Below are positions 9,253-18,840 of a stretch of DNA of 64,000 nt, piece after piece (within the stretch, counting starts at the first letter, position 1; the number at the start of each line of letters is the position of its first letter). The DNA is from an uncultured Methanobrevibacter sp. (lineage in GTDB: Archaea; Methanobacteriota; Methanobacteria; Methanobacteriales; Methanobacteriaceae), in contig NZ_CAMHFP010000002.1 of NCBI RefSeq assembly GCF_946184425.1, positions 35,354 through 99,353 on the forward strand. Reading direction: 5' to 3'. The position numbers and the translations under genes are program-made. The notes below the pieces were generated by a model. That model had not been told where the DNA came from and did no database searches. It was given only the letters and a program-made list of their open reading frames with translations.

Positions 9253-9948
9253 ATGGGATTTTTTGACAATATGAGAAAACCAAAAGGAAAATTAGGAAAC
9301 CTTCAATTAAAATCTATGAATAAAGAGCACACTCCCGTTTCCCTGTGGGGTTTGAAACATTTGGATATTCACTCCAATGATGTAATTCTTGATGTTGGAT
9401 GTGGGGGAGGAATAAATATTAATAGAATGGCTGAAAAAGCGAAAAAGGTCTATGGTGTTGACTACAGCATTGAAAGTGTAAAGCTTTTCCGTGAAGTAAA
9501 TAGGGTAAATATTGACAAAGATAAAGTAGAAATTCTTGAAGGTGATGTCCAGAATCTGCCTTTTGAAGACAATCGATTTGATATTGTAACAGCTTTTGAA
9601 ACAGTATATTTTTGGCCTAATATTGTTGAATCATTTAAGGAAGTTAAAAGGGTTCTCAAACCAGGGGGAATATTTTTAATAGGCATGGAATCCAACGGTT
9701 CGGATAATATTATTATGAAATTGTCCGAAAAATTTATTGATATGGCGGTTTATAACGATAAAGAAATCAAGGAGTTCTTAAAATCTGCAGAATATTGTGA
9801 TATTACTGTATATTTAAGAGATGGAAAGAATAAAAAGGAAATAATTAAAAAAATGGATGGAAGCATCACAAAAATAGATGATGATTACAATAATTTATCA
9901 ATTTCAGATAAATTCGTTGAATGGATGACAATTGTGGCTCAAAAATAA
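9253..9948 (+). CDS. Class I SAM-dependent methyltransferase
   Basis: VILDVGCGGGININRMAEKAKKVYGVDYS; FDIVTAFETVYFWP; LKPGGIFLI. Confidence 0.9.
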   Translation: MGFFDNMRKPKGKLGNLQLKSMNKEHTPVSLWGLKHLDIHSNDVILDVGCGGGININRMAEKAKKVYGVDYSIESVKLFREVNRVNIDKDKVEILEGDVQNLPFEDNRFDIVTAFETVYFWPNIVESFKEVKRVLKPGGIFLIGMESNGSDNIIMKLSEKFIDMAVYNDKEIKEFLKSAEYCDITVYLRDGKNKKEIIKKMDGSITKIDDDYNNLSISDKFVEWMTIVAQK

Positions 9949-10653
9949 TCATCCATCACAAATATCCTTGTATGTGCAGAATTTGCATAGAAATTGTCTG
10001 TGGGCTGGAAAAATGCCCTTATTTATTTTGGCTCTGACTTTATGAAGTGTATCAACAGCTTCATCAATTTCAGTCTGATTCAGATATTTTCGTTTGTTGT
10101 CTTCATTGCATACATCTAATAATCTTAATTTACCGTTTTTTGTAAAAAAGACTCCAACACTTGACACTTCACGATTATAAACGTTTTCAACCAATAGTTT
10201 ATAATAGCATAATTCAAGGCGGTATTTTGAAAATGAACTTGATTTGCTTGTTTTATAATCAATCACGACTAAATCTCCATTTTCATCCTCCAGTATTATG
10301 TCGCATATTCCAGAAAATCTGTTTTTCTCATCAAGTAAATATTCCTCATTTGAGAATAGTTTATAGTTTTCCTCAACAAAAACTTCATCAAAAAATGATC
10401 CTAGATTGTCTATGTGTGAAGTCAGGTCATATCCTATGTCCAAATCATATGCTATCTTCAAAAGTTCATTTGTAGTGTCAACGTCCTCAATGTTGTCCCC
10501 AAACTTTTCTGTAAACTTTTCAGCAATCAAATGGACATAGCTTCCAAGAGCCATATACTTGTTTTGTGGAACTTCAATTTCATCGATATACTGAAATTTG
10601 AATTCCAGTGGACACTTGAGATAGGAATTAACCTTTGATTTTGATAATTTCAT
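9949..10653 (-). CDS. PD-(D/E)XK nuclease family (RecB/Cas4-like) protein
   Basis: SKSKVNSYLKCPLEFKFQY; FSGICDIILED..LVVIDYKTSK; C-terminal CKFCTYKDIC. Confidence 0.85.
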   Translation of the reverse strand: MKLSKSKVNSYLKCPLEFKFQYIDEIEVPQNKYMALGSYVHLIAEKFTEKFGDNIEDVDTTNELLKIAYDLDIGYDLTSHIDNLGSFFDEVFVEENYKLFSNEEYLLDEKNRFSGICDIILEDENGDLVVIDYKTSKSSSFSKYRLELCYYKLLVENVYNREVSSVGVFFTKNGKLRLLDVCNEDNKRKYLNQTEIDEAVDTLHKVRAKINKGIFPAHRQFLCKFCTYKDICDG

Positions 10654-10709
10654 GATATAATCTCTTAAAAAATAGATTTTGAGGATTGTTAAACCCTCGA
10701 ATTAAAATT

Positions 10710-11255
10710 TTACCATCTGCTAATTTTGCCGTCACTTGAAGATGCACTCATTGTATCAATAATGTTTTTACATGTGTTTATGAAGCTTTCACTGTTTTCA
10801 TAAGTAATGTTGTCTCCACTAATTTTGAAATTTTGGCCGTCTTTAGCAAAGTAGATATCTGTATTATAACTGGATTCACTTTCTTGATATAGGAAGTATG
10901 CAGGAACACCGTTTTGGTCAATTTTCTGATTTGAAGTGTAGGAACCCTGACTGATTAAACTGTTGGCTGTATCAGAAACATTTTGTGAACTGTCAAGCTG
11001 TTCGACTAAAATAGTCATGTTACTGTTGCTGTTAACCAGATTAACCGCAGTATTATTTATTTTAGATTCTTTAAAATTAGATATTTTAGCAAAATTACCT
11101 GCACCGACAGTAATTCCATCACCATTGTTGTCATTTGTATTATTAGTGGTATTGTCGTTTGTATTAAGAATATTTAAACCGTTTGCAGCCACATTAATGC
11201 CCACATAAATAACTATTAAAATGATAAGTAAGGCATAAAGTTTTTTCATTTCCAT
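10710..11255 (-). CDS. Membrane-anchored extracytoplasmic protein of unknown function
   Basis: N-terminal TM helix then Asn/Thr-rich linker. Confidence 0.6.
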   Translation of the reverse strand: MEMKKLYALLIILIVIYVGINVAANGLNILNTNDNTTNNTNDNNGDGITVGAGNFAKISNFKESKINNTAVNLVNSNSNMTILVEQLDSSQNVSDTANSLISQGSYTSNQKIDQNGVPAYFLYQESESSYNTDIYFAKDGQNFKISGDNITYENSESFINTCKNIIDTMSASSSDGKISRW

Positions 11256-11400
11256 ATCTTCACCTTTATAATACTTATGAATTTTAACTTATATAAAATT
11301 AATTTAAGGATTTTTAAATAATATTTATATATATATTTTTCAATAAAATATAATTATTAATTTCTTATTTTGAAAATTAATAACAATCGGAGATAAAAAA

Positions 11401-11943
11401 ATGAAAATTGTAGCACTTCAAGCTAGTCCACGTAAAGGTGGAAACTGTGACGTATTGATGGATGAAATGATAAAAGGAATTGAGGAAAACGGTGGAGAAG
11501 TAGTCAAATATTACTTGGAAAAGGAAGAAATTGCACCATGTAAAGCATGCATGTACTGTGCTGAAAACCCTGAATGTGTGCGTGCAGATGACGGTAACAA
11601 AATATTGGATGAATTAGTTGCTGCTGATGGTGTAATATTTGCAACTCCAATCTATTATGGACAAATGACTGCTCAAGGAAAATTGATTATTGACCGTTTC
11701 TACAGTATTGGCCAAAACCCAGATAAAAGCCTATCCGGTAAGGCAGCATTAATCTTTACTGAAAACCAACCTGAAGGAACCTATAAAGAATATATTGAAC
11801 TTACCAAATTCTCACCATTCACATTCATGGGCTATGATGTAATAGGTCATGTGGATGCGGGTAGTGCGGGTCCTGCAGGAATCGTTGCTGAAGAGCAAGA
11901 AGACAAATTGAAAGAAGCTTACGAATTAGGTTTAAAATTCTAA
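11401..11943 (+). CDS. Flavodoxin-fold NADPH-dependent FMN reductase / iron-sulfur flavoprotein family
   Basis: ALQASPRKGGNCDVLMDEM; CKACMYCAENPEC. Confidence 0.9.
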   Translation: MKIVALQASPRKGGNCDVLMDEMIKGIEENGGEVVKYYLEKEEIAPCKACMYCAENPECVRADDGNKILDELVAADGVIFATPIYYGQMTAQGKLIIDRFYSIGQNPDKSLSGKAALIFTENQPEGTYKEYIELTKFSPFTFMGYDVIGHVDAGSAGPAGIVAEEQEDKLKEAYELGLKF

Positions 11944-12021
11944 ACCTACATTATTTTTTTTAACAAATTTTACTGTTGTAAACCGCAACATTTATATATT
12001 TTACATTTTAATTTATATTCA

Positions 12022-13005
12022 GTGATAAATATGGAATGTGAAAAACTAGTTTTAACTAATGACTGGGATAAGGTATTTCCAAAATCAGACAAAGTAAATC
12101 ATGAAAAAGTAACTTTCATAAATCGTTATGGAATAACATTAGCAGCAGATTTATACAAACCCTTGGATTTTGATGGTAAATTGCCTGCAATTGCAATATG
12201 TGGTCCGTTTGGCGCAGTTAAAGAACAGTCTTCCGGTTTGTATGCTCAAAAATTAGCTGAAATGGGATTTTTAACAATAGCTTTTGACCCTTCATTTACA
12301 GGCGAAAGTGGCGGACAGCCACGTTTCATGGCATCACCGGATATTAACACTGAAGATTTTCAGGCTGCTGTTGACTTTCTGGTAACAAATGATGAAGTTG
12401 ATGCAGATAGAATTGGAATCCTTGGAATATGTGGATGGGGAGGCATGGCTTTAAATGCCGCCAGTTTGGATACTCGTATAAAAGCAACTGTAACTTCTAC
12501 AATGTATAATATGACTCGTATCAATGCAAAAGGATACTTTGATGAAGCAGACAGCCCTGATGCAAGATATGAAATGAAAGTTGCTCTTAACAACCAAAGA
12601 ACTGAAGACTACAAAAATGGAAAATATGCAATGGGTGGAGGAGTAGTCGATCCACTTCCGGATGATGCACCTTTCTTTGTAAAAGACTATTATGATTACT
12701 ACAAAACTGAAAGAGGGTATCATAAACGTTCACTTAACTCCAACGATGGTTGGACAGCTATTGGAACAATGTCATTCATATCCCAGCCAATTATAGCATA
12801 TTCAGATGAAATCCGTTCTGCAGTTCTGATAATACATGGTGACAAGGCTCATTCATGTTATTTCTCAAAGGATGAATTTGAAAAATTGAACGGAGACAAT
12901 AAGGAATTAATGATAATTCCTGATGCAGTTCACACAGACCTGTATGATGATTTGGATATAATTCCATTTGAAAAAATTGCAGATTTCTTCAATGAAAATC
13001 TGTAA
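12022..13005 (+). CDS. Alpha/beta hydrolase
   Basis: GILGICGWGGMAL nucleophile-elbow region; GDKAHSCYFS. Confidence 0.85.
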   Translation: MINMECEKLVLTNDWDKVFPKSDKVNHEKVTFINRYGITLAADLYKPLDFDGKLPAIAICGPFGAVKEQSSGLYAQKLAEMGFLTIAFDPSFTGESGGQPRFMASPDINTEDFQAAVDFLVTNDEVDADRIGILGICGWGGMALNAASLDTRIKATVTSTMYNMTRINAKGYFDEADSPDARYEMKVALNNQRTEDYKNGKYAMGGGVVDPLPDDAPFFVKDYYDYYKTERGYHKRSLNSNDGWTAIGTMSFISQPIIAYSDEIRSAVLIIHGDKAHSCYFSKDEFEKLNGDNKELMIIPDAVHTDLYDDLDIIPFEKIADFFNENL

Positions 13006-13199
13006 TTTGTATCTATTTGAATTTTTTTAAAATATTTTCAACTATTTTTTTTTAATTTTATCTGACTTTTTTTTTTGACATATTGTGAAAATTTCATAGG
13101 ATTAACTTAAGTTTGATACTAAATATTATAAATCAGTAAATGTAAAATATATTTTATTTGACTGTTATTTTAATTTGAATATTTAAAGGAGATAATTTT

Positions 13200-13416
13200 A
13201 TGTCTTTTCGTGTAGAAAAAAATTGTATCTGCTGCGGTGATTGTGCAAGCATGTGATTTGAATTTAATAACAGTTTATGATGACCATATTGAAATGGATA
13301 TTGAAAAGTGCCAGCATTGTTCAAAATGTGTTTCTGCATGCAAGAATAATGCATTTACAAAAACCGTCATATTAAAGCATTTTTTATACTTGTTCAAACG
13401 TAAAAGTGGATTATGA
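13200..13416 (+). pseudogene. 2[4Fe-4S] ferredoxin broken by an apparent 2-bp deletion
   Basis: Frame 1 MSFRVEKNCICCGDCAS..*; frame 2 from 13243 VQACDLNLITVYDDHIEMDIEKCQHCSKCVSACKNNAF..*; together two CxxCxxCxxxC motifs. Confidence 0.85.
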
Positions 13417-13611
13417 CTTTCTTAGTTCTCACATCAATAATGAGTGTTATTTTAATATAAATCACTTTTTGTATAATGCATCAAGCTTTAAAATTTCATC
13501 ATGTTTTTTATATAATTTTTTACAAATTAATTATTAATGATATGTGTTGCTTCTCAAATTCGATGAAGTTCTAACACTTCGAACTAGTTATCATATAAGG
13601 GAGTAATTGAC

Positions 13612-13848
13612 ATGGGTTTAGGGTCATTTTTCAAAAGAAACAAAAAACAAAAGGAAGAGATAGAAGAGGAATCACACATTGACATCAACATTGATGAGTG
13701 TGATGGCTGTGAAAAATGCATTATTGCCTGTCCCAACAATGTTTTGGTATTGGTGGATGAGAAGTCCTCTGTAAACAATTCATTTGGATGCAAACGATGT
13801 AAGGTATGCATGGCAATCTGTCCGAATGAATGTATAAATGTAAACTGA
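13612..13848 (+). CDS. 2[4Fe-4S] ferredoxin
   Basis: CDGCEKCIIACPNN and CKRCKVCMAICPNE. Confidence 0.92.
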   Translation: MGLGSFFKRNKKQKEEIEEESHIDINIDECDGCEKCIIACPNNVLVLVDEKSSVNNSFGCKRCKVCMAICPNECINVN

Positions 13849-13908
13849 AAAAAATTTATTATATGAATTTTACAAATATTAATTAAGAGTTACTGGAAAC
13901 GTGTTATT

Positions 13909-14328
13909 ATGAATGATTTATGGGGATTAACAGTGCGCGGAATATGTGAAGTGAACGGTAAAATTCTGCTTTTAAAGGTAAGGTCCAAATCTAGCCATGA
14001 TGCAAACAGATGGGAAATTCCCGGAGGCAAAGTAAAGAAATGTGAATTTTTTGACGATGCTCTCAGAAGGGAATTTTTGGAGGAAACCGGACTTACTATA
14101 ACTATAGAATCCCTTTATAATGTTATTCAAAATAATTATACAGCCTGTAAAACCAAAGAAGAGGTCAAATCAATACAGTTAATAATGAAAGTAACATCAG
14201 ATAGTGATGAGGTTACAATAAGTGAAGAGCATGATGGCTTTAAATGGTTTACCCGCGATGAAGTTGATCAGTTGATTGAAAAAGATTTGCTTACAAGAGC
14301 TGCAATGAATTCATTTAAAAGGAATTAG
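13909..14328 (+). CDS. NUDIX hydrolase
   Basis: GGKVKKCEFFDDALRREFLEETGL Nudix box. Confidence 0.92.
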   Translation: MNDLWGLTVRGICEVNGKILLLKVRSKSSHDANRWEIPGGKVKKCEFFDDALRREFLEETGLTITIESLYNVIQNNYTACKTKEEVKSIQLIMKVTSDSDEVTISEEHDGFKWFTRDEVDQLIEKDLLTRAAMNSFKRN

Positions 14329-14337
14329 TCAGGTAAT

Positions 14338-15414
14338 ATGCATAACACCAAAAGAATTTTTTATTATGATGTGCTTAGGGCATTTGCAATAATTGGAATA
14401 GTGTTCTGTCATGTTTCTACTATATTCGTTTTGACAAGTATCAATACTCCAAATTTATATATCTCCACTTTTTATAACTGTTTTAGAGATATTTCAATAC
14501 CTGTCTTTGTAATGCTTAGTGGAATTTTGCTTTTAAACAGAAAGGATTCATTCAAAAATTTTTTTCAAAAGAGACTGTCACGTATTTTAATTCCGTTTAT
14601 TTTTTGGGCAATAGTTTATGCAATATATGATTTTATTTATGTGGGTCATGTATTTGACTGGAACGTGTTATTTAACATTTTCATTGCAAAACCCGGAACG
14701 TTAGGAGTTACATTTTGGTATATCTGGATGATTATTGTGATTTATATTGCAATATTTATCATTAATCAGATAATTGCATATGGCAATAAAAGAATGGACG
14801 GTTTCGCTAGCAAATTCATTAATATTCTTACTGCATTTGCTATTTTATTCATTATTTTAGATTATTTTGATGTATTTCATCTGTTTTACCGATCAATGTT
14901 GTTTTATTATTTTTCATTTTTGTCATATGTCATAATAGGATATTTTATGGCAAACAATGATTTCATTGGAAAAAGGATTTCTGCAAAAAAGATGGTTTTA
15001 ATCACTTCCATGATTGTCTTTTTTGGTTATATCTTCTATATAGTGGGTTATGTTGTCCCAACAACCAATATCAACAGTCATTTCACATATTTTGGATATT
15101 TTAATCCATTGATTGTTATTATTTCAGTCAATGCATTTTTATTTGCCAAATATCTGTCAAAAACTGATTTTTTAAAAAATATTGAAGATACTCAAATTGG
15201 TAATGTGCTTAGTTTGGTGAGCAGATATAGTTTTGGAATTTATTTGGCTCATTTCATTATATTAAAAAGAGTAATTGCCCGTTTGTTTTTCATTTCTCAA
15301 AACTTGGCTATAGCTATTCCGGTTTATGTAATTATTACAATAGTTTTGTGCATTGTAATCTTATGGATTTTAGGCAAAATTCCATATGTTAATAAGGTGT
15401 CTGGAATAAATTAA
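14338..15414 (+). CDS. Acyltransferase 3 family integral membrane protein
   Basis: FYYDVLRAFAIIGIVFCHV; multi-TM; paralogue of 54896..55984. Confidence 0.88.
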   Translation: MHNTKRIFYYDVLRAFAIIGIVFCHVSTIFVLTSINTPNLYISTFYNCFRDISIPVFVMLSGILLLNRKDSFKNFFQKRLSRILIPFIFWAIVYAIYDFIYVGHVFDWNVLFNIFIAKPGTLGVTFWYIWMIIVIYIAIFIINQIIAYGNKRMDGFASKFINILTAFAILFIILDYFDVFHLFYRSMLFYYFSFLSYVIIGYFMANNDFIGKRISAKKMVLITSMIVFFGYIFYIVGYVVPTTNINSHFTYFGYFNPLIVIISVNAFLFAKYLSKTDFLKNIEDTQIGNVLSLVSRYSFGIYLAHFIILKRVIARLFFISQNLAIAIPVYVIITIVLCIVILWILGKIPYVNKVSGIN

Positions 15415-15439
15415 AAAAAATAATGGATTATAGGTTTAA

Positions 15440-15736
15440 TTATTCAGCACCTATAATTTGGATATCACTTTCTTTAACGAAATCCTTAGTTTCTAAACGA
15501 AAAGTTTTGAAGTGGCTTGATACCATATGTTCTCTCAAATAATCGAAATTTTCCCATTTTTCAATAAATGTTATTGAGTTATCAGTTGTGGATTTTAGTA
15601 ATTGATATTCGAGGTTACCATCTTCCTCAAGTGATTTTTCTATTAACTCTTGTGAAATTTCTAATACACTTTCTTGACAGCCATCTTTTGGATATAATCT
15701 GGCTAGAACTACAATGAACTCCATAAATACTCTCAC
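15440..15736 (-). CDS. Antibiotic biosynthesis monooxygenase (ABM) domain protein
   Basis: KDGCQESVLEIS..SITFIEKWENFDYLREHMVSSHFKTF. Confidence 0.85.
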   Translation of the reverse strand: MRVFMEFIVVLARLYPKDGCQESVLEISQELIEKSLEEDGNLEYQLLKSTTDNSITFIEKWENFDYLREHMVSSHFKTFRLETKDFVKESDIQIIGAE

Positions 15737-15845
15737 GATGTCGATAAAAATAGTTTTATTTTAATGATATATAAATTATTTTGAAAAGATTTTTTCATGA
15801 AACTATTTTTATACTTGAATGAAATAATATTATTATAGGTGAATT

Positions 15846-17705
15846 ATGAATAGTAATTTAAAATTTACATTTTTTTTAATCATTATTTTATTTGCAGTTG
15901 GCACGGTTCATGCTGCTGATTTTAATTCAACAGAAACAGAACAGTTAGGCTATGTCATTAATGATACTCATATTGAAACTGGCGGTTTGGGTGCAATTGA
16001 AAATTCAAGCGATTCACATTCGGTAGAAAAATCACATCCCATTATTTCAATTGATTCAAATAATATTAAAAGCAAAGATGTACTCAATATTAATTTGGTG
16101 GACAGTACAGGTAACGTTTTGAAATTTAAAAATATAACTGCAAAAATAAACAATAAGAATTTCAAGTTGGTGACTAATTCAAAAGGAGTTGCCAAGTTAA
16201 ATGTTAATCTTCCCGCTGGAAAATATAAACTGACAATTCAAACTAGGGAAGATGATAATTTCAAAGCCACTTCAAAAACATTTAATTTAAAACTATCAAA
16301 AATATCAACATCGATAATATACCAATCAAATTTTGTTTTAAATAATAACTATTTTTATTCATTTTTAAAGGATGAGAATGGCAATGGAATCTCATCAAAA
16401 AAGATTACATTAATTTTAAACGGAAAAACATATGTAAAAAAGACGAATGTCAATGGAAGAATTGCTATCAAAATCAAATCTTCCTCTAAAAAGCTTTCCA
16501 TTTATTATAAATTCGATGGAGATGATTATTATTTCAGAACATCGAAAAAAGTAAATTTTTATGTTAATGAACATACATCACTCAACATAGGAAATTCCAA
16601 ATTGATAACCGGAGGATATTTAAGAATATATCTCAAAGGTGAGGGTTATTCCAGTTATTGGAAAAAGACAATCACAGTTACAGTAGGAAATTTAAAATTT
16701 TCCAAAAAAACAAATGCAGAAGGTATTGTAATTATCAGGCCAAATATGGATGTGGGCAAATATAAGGTTTCAGCCAGATATGGAAAATACTATACATTTA
16801 AAATTATGTACTGCTATAAAGCAATCGCCAAGGATCCGTTGAAAGAAGTTGTTCCATTAAAAAATGGCGCTCCAGATATTGACGTCATGACTGGAAACTA
16901 TGTTGGGGGAGATGGAAGCAGAACTTATATACTCACTAAATCACAGTATATGGAAGTTTTAAAAAGGGATAGTCAATGTTTATTTTTAAAGAATAAATTA
17001 ACAAAATATGTATTCTTTAAAACAAAACATTATCCAAATACCTACCACATTCTCAATAGGGAAAAATGGAATGTAATTGAAAAAGCCATAAATGAAAAGC
17101 TTGTTGATGCAAATACTTATGGTTATTGGCCGGGCATAATAAAAGTGTCTTTAAAGGGAAGGTCATATTCATATCCTGAAGTCAGAGACTGGCAGGATAC
17201 AGCATATACTTGCGGACCGACTTCATGCAGTATGTGCAGTCAGGTTTTAAAAAATTATCTGTGTGAGGCGTATATTGCCAAATATGCACATTCTACAAAG
17301 GCTTTTGGAACTTCATGCTCTGACATGAGTAAGGTATTGGAAAAGAAGAATTTCAAATGTGAATACTATTACAGAAATTCATTTGCATATGCTTTGAATG
17401 AACTTAAAAAAGGAGGATGTGCGTTGGTATTCCATGCTAGAAATCATTATGTTGCTATATTAGATATCAGCACTAATGGTAAACTGGTATTGGTAAGCAA
17501 TTCCTATGGAACTTATGATAATATTGCATCTAAATGGCTGTCTGTTAGCTATATGAAGACAAGGTATTATAAAAACTATGATGATGGGCTGATAGTTCGT
17601 TTGAATTATAATCTGAATGACAACATCAAAAATCAGATAAGTTGCTATTATTCAAATTTTGTTCCGAACTGGGCTGCCCACAATACTCGCGAAACTGTGA
17701 GCTAA
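15846..17705 (+). CDS. Secreted Ig-like repeat protein with C-terminal C39-like cysteine peptidase domain
   Basis: Signal peptide; Ig-like repeats; C-terminal TCGPTSCSMCSQVL...GGCALVFHARNHYVAILDI...VSNSYG. Confidence 0.8.
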   Translation: MNSNLKFTFFLIIILFAVGTVHAADFNSTETEQLGYVINDTHIETGGLGAIENSSDSHSVEKSHPIISIDSNNIKSKDVLNINLVDSTGNVLKFKNITAKINNKNFKLVTNSKGVAKLNVNLPAGKYKLTIQTREDDNFKATSKTFNLKLSKISTSIIYQSNFVLNNNYFYSFLKDENGNGISSKKITLILNGKTYVKKTNVNGRIAIKIKSSSKKLSIYYKFDGDDYYFRTSKKVNFYVNEHTSLNIGNSKLITGGYLRIYLKGEGYSSYWKKTITVTVGNLKFSKKTNAEGIVIIRPNMDVGKYKVSARYGKYYTFKIMYCYKAIAKDPLKEVVPLKNGAPDIDVMTGNYVGGDGSRTYILTKSQYMEVLKRDSQCLFLKNKLTKYVFFKTKHYPNTYHILNREKWNVIEKAINEKLVDANTYGYWPGIIKVSLKGRSYSYPEVRDWQDTAYTCGPTSCSMCSQVLKNYLCEAYIAKYAHSTKAFGTSCSDMSKVLEKKNFKCEYYYRNSFAYALNELKKGGCALVFHARNHYVAILDISTNGKLVLVSNSYGTYDNIASKWLSVSYMKTRYYKNYDDGLIVRLNYNLNDNIKNQISCYYSNFVPNWAAHNTRETVS

Positions 17706-17883
17706 CACAAATATTTTGAAGATTATTCATATTTTTTTTAAAAATTTTTTTATTTTATTCTTTTAATTATTATTTTTGAATATTTTTAATTATTTGGTGA
17801 TATAATAACACAATTAATATTTTTTGTAGGTTTTTTTATTTATTTCATAATTTTTATATAAGTTATTTATAAATATATTAAGT

Positions 17884-18840
17884 ATGGTAAAAGTTAGTAT
17901 TATGGGATCAACTGGAGTGATAGGTAAAAATGTTGCATTTACCTTAGCAAGAGCTGATACAGTTGATGAAATTGTAATGTTTGCAAGACCTCAAAGTGTC
18001 GATAAGGCAAAAGGTGAAACCTTTGATATGTATGATGCTTTAGCGGCAGAGGATATTGATTGTACACTTACTCCATCATCTGATTATAATGATATTGAAG
18101 GTTCAGCTATCGTATTAATCACTGCAGGGATTCCAAGACAAGAAGGAATGAACAGGCGTGATTTAGCTATTCCTAATGCAAAAATCGTTAAAAAATATGC
18201 AGAACAGATTGCAAATCATGCTCCGGATTCAATTATTTTAATTGCAACAAACCCTGTTGATATTATGACAACTGTGGCTTTGAAATATTCTGGATTCGAT
18301 AAAAATAGAGTCATAGGTATTGGAAATCACTTGGACTCTTTAAGATTAAAAACATATTTCTCAAAATTCATTAACATCAACAGTTCAGAAGTTCACACAA
18401 GGGTAATTGGTGAACATGGAGATCATATGGTTCCGCTTTTAAGCTCCACCACAATTGGTGGTATTCCATTAAAATATTTCATCCAATCTGTGGATGTTGA
18501 TGTCAAAAGACTTATAAAAAGACTCAGAAATGCAGGAAATACAATTATTAGTAAAAAAGGCGCAACCGAATACGGACCGTCTTATGCGATATCAAACTTG
18601 ATTTCCACTATTATTACAGACAGCCATAAGATTTTGACAGTAAGCACATATCTTGAAGGTGAAATTGAGGATGTTAAAGATGTTTCTTTAGGCGTTCCTG
18701 TTGTTTTGTCAAAAAAAGGAATTGCAATGATTGTTCCTATTCATATGAATGATTATGAAAAGAAAAAATTTTTGGAGGCATCTGAAATAGTAAAAGAGAC
18801 AACTGATGAAGTTCTTGAAGCTCTTGATGAAAAGTGGTGA
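17884..18840 (+). CDS. mdh: Malate (L-lactate-like) dehydrogenase
   Basis: GSTGVIGKNVAFTLA; AGIPRQEGMNRRDLA; IGEHGDHMVPL. Confidence 0.92.
   Translation: MVKVSIMGSTGVIGKNVAFTLARADTVDEIVMFARPQSVDKAKGETFDMYDALAAEDIDCTLTPSSDYNDIEGSAIVLITAGIPRQEGMNRRDLAIPNAKIVKKYAEQIANHAPDSIILIATNPVDIMTTVALKYSGFDKNRVIGIGNHLDSLRLKTYFSKFININSSEVHTRVIGEHGDHMVPLLSSTTIGGIPLKYFIQSVDVDVKRLIKRLRNAGNTIISKKGATEYGPSYAISNLISTIITDSHKILTVSTYLEGEIEDVKDVSLGVPVVLSKKGIAMIVPIHMNDYEKKKFLEASEIVKETTDEVLEALDEKW

Noticed and set aside
9008-9283. 91-aa minus-strand ORF
   Set aside because: Antisense to the ICMT-family remnant and the next gene start; no supporting motif
9949-10653. Cas4 or part of a defence island
   Set aside because: PD-(D/E)XK with C-terminal cysteines is compatible with Cas4-like nucleases, but no neighbouring cas, restriction or toxin genes support it
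13154-13354. 66-aa minus-strand ORF
   Set aside because: Antisense to the frameshifted ferredoxin, whose Fe-S motifs are far more convincing
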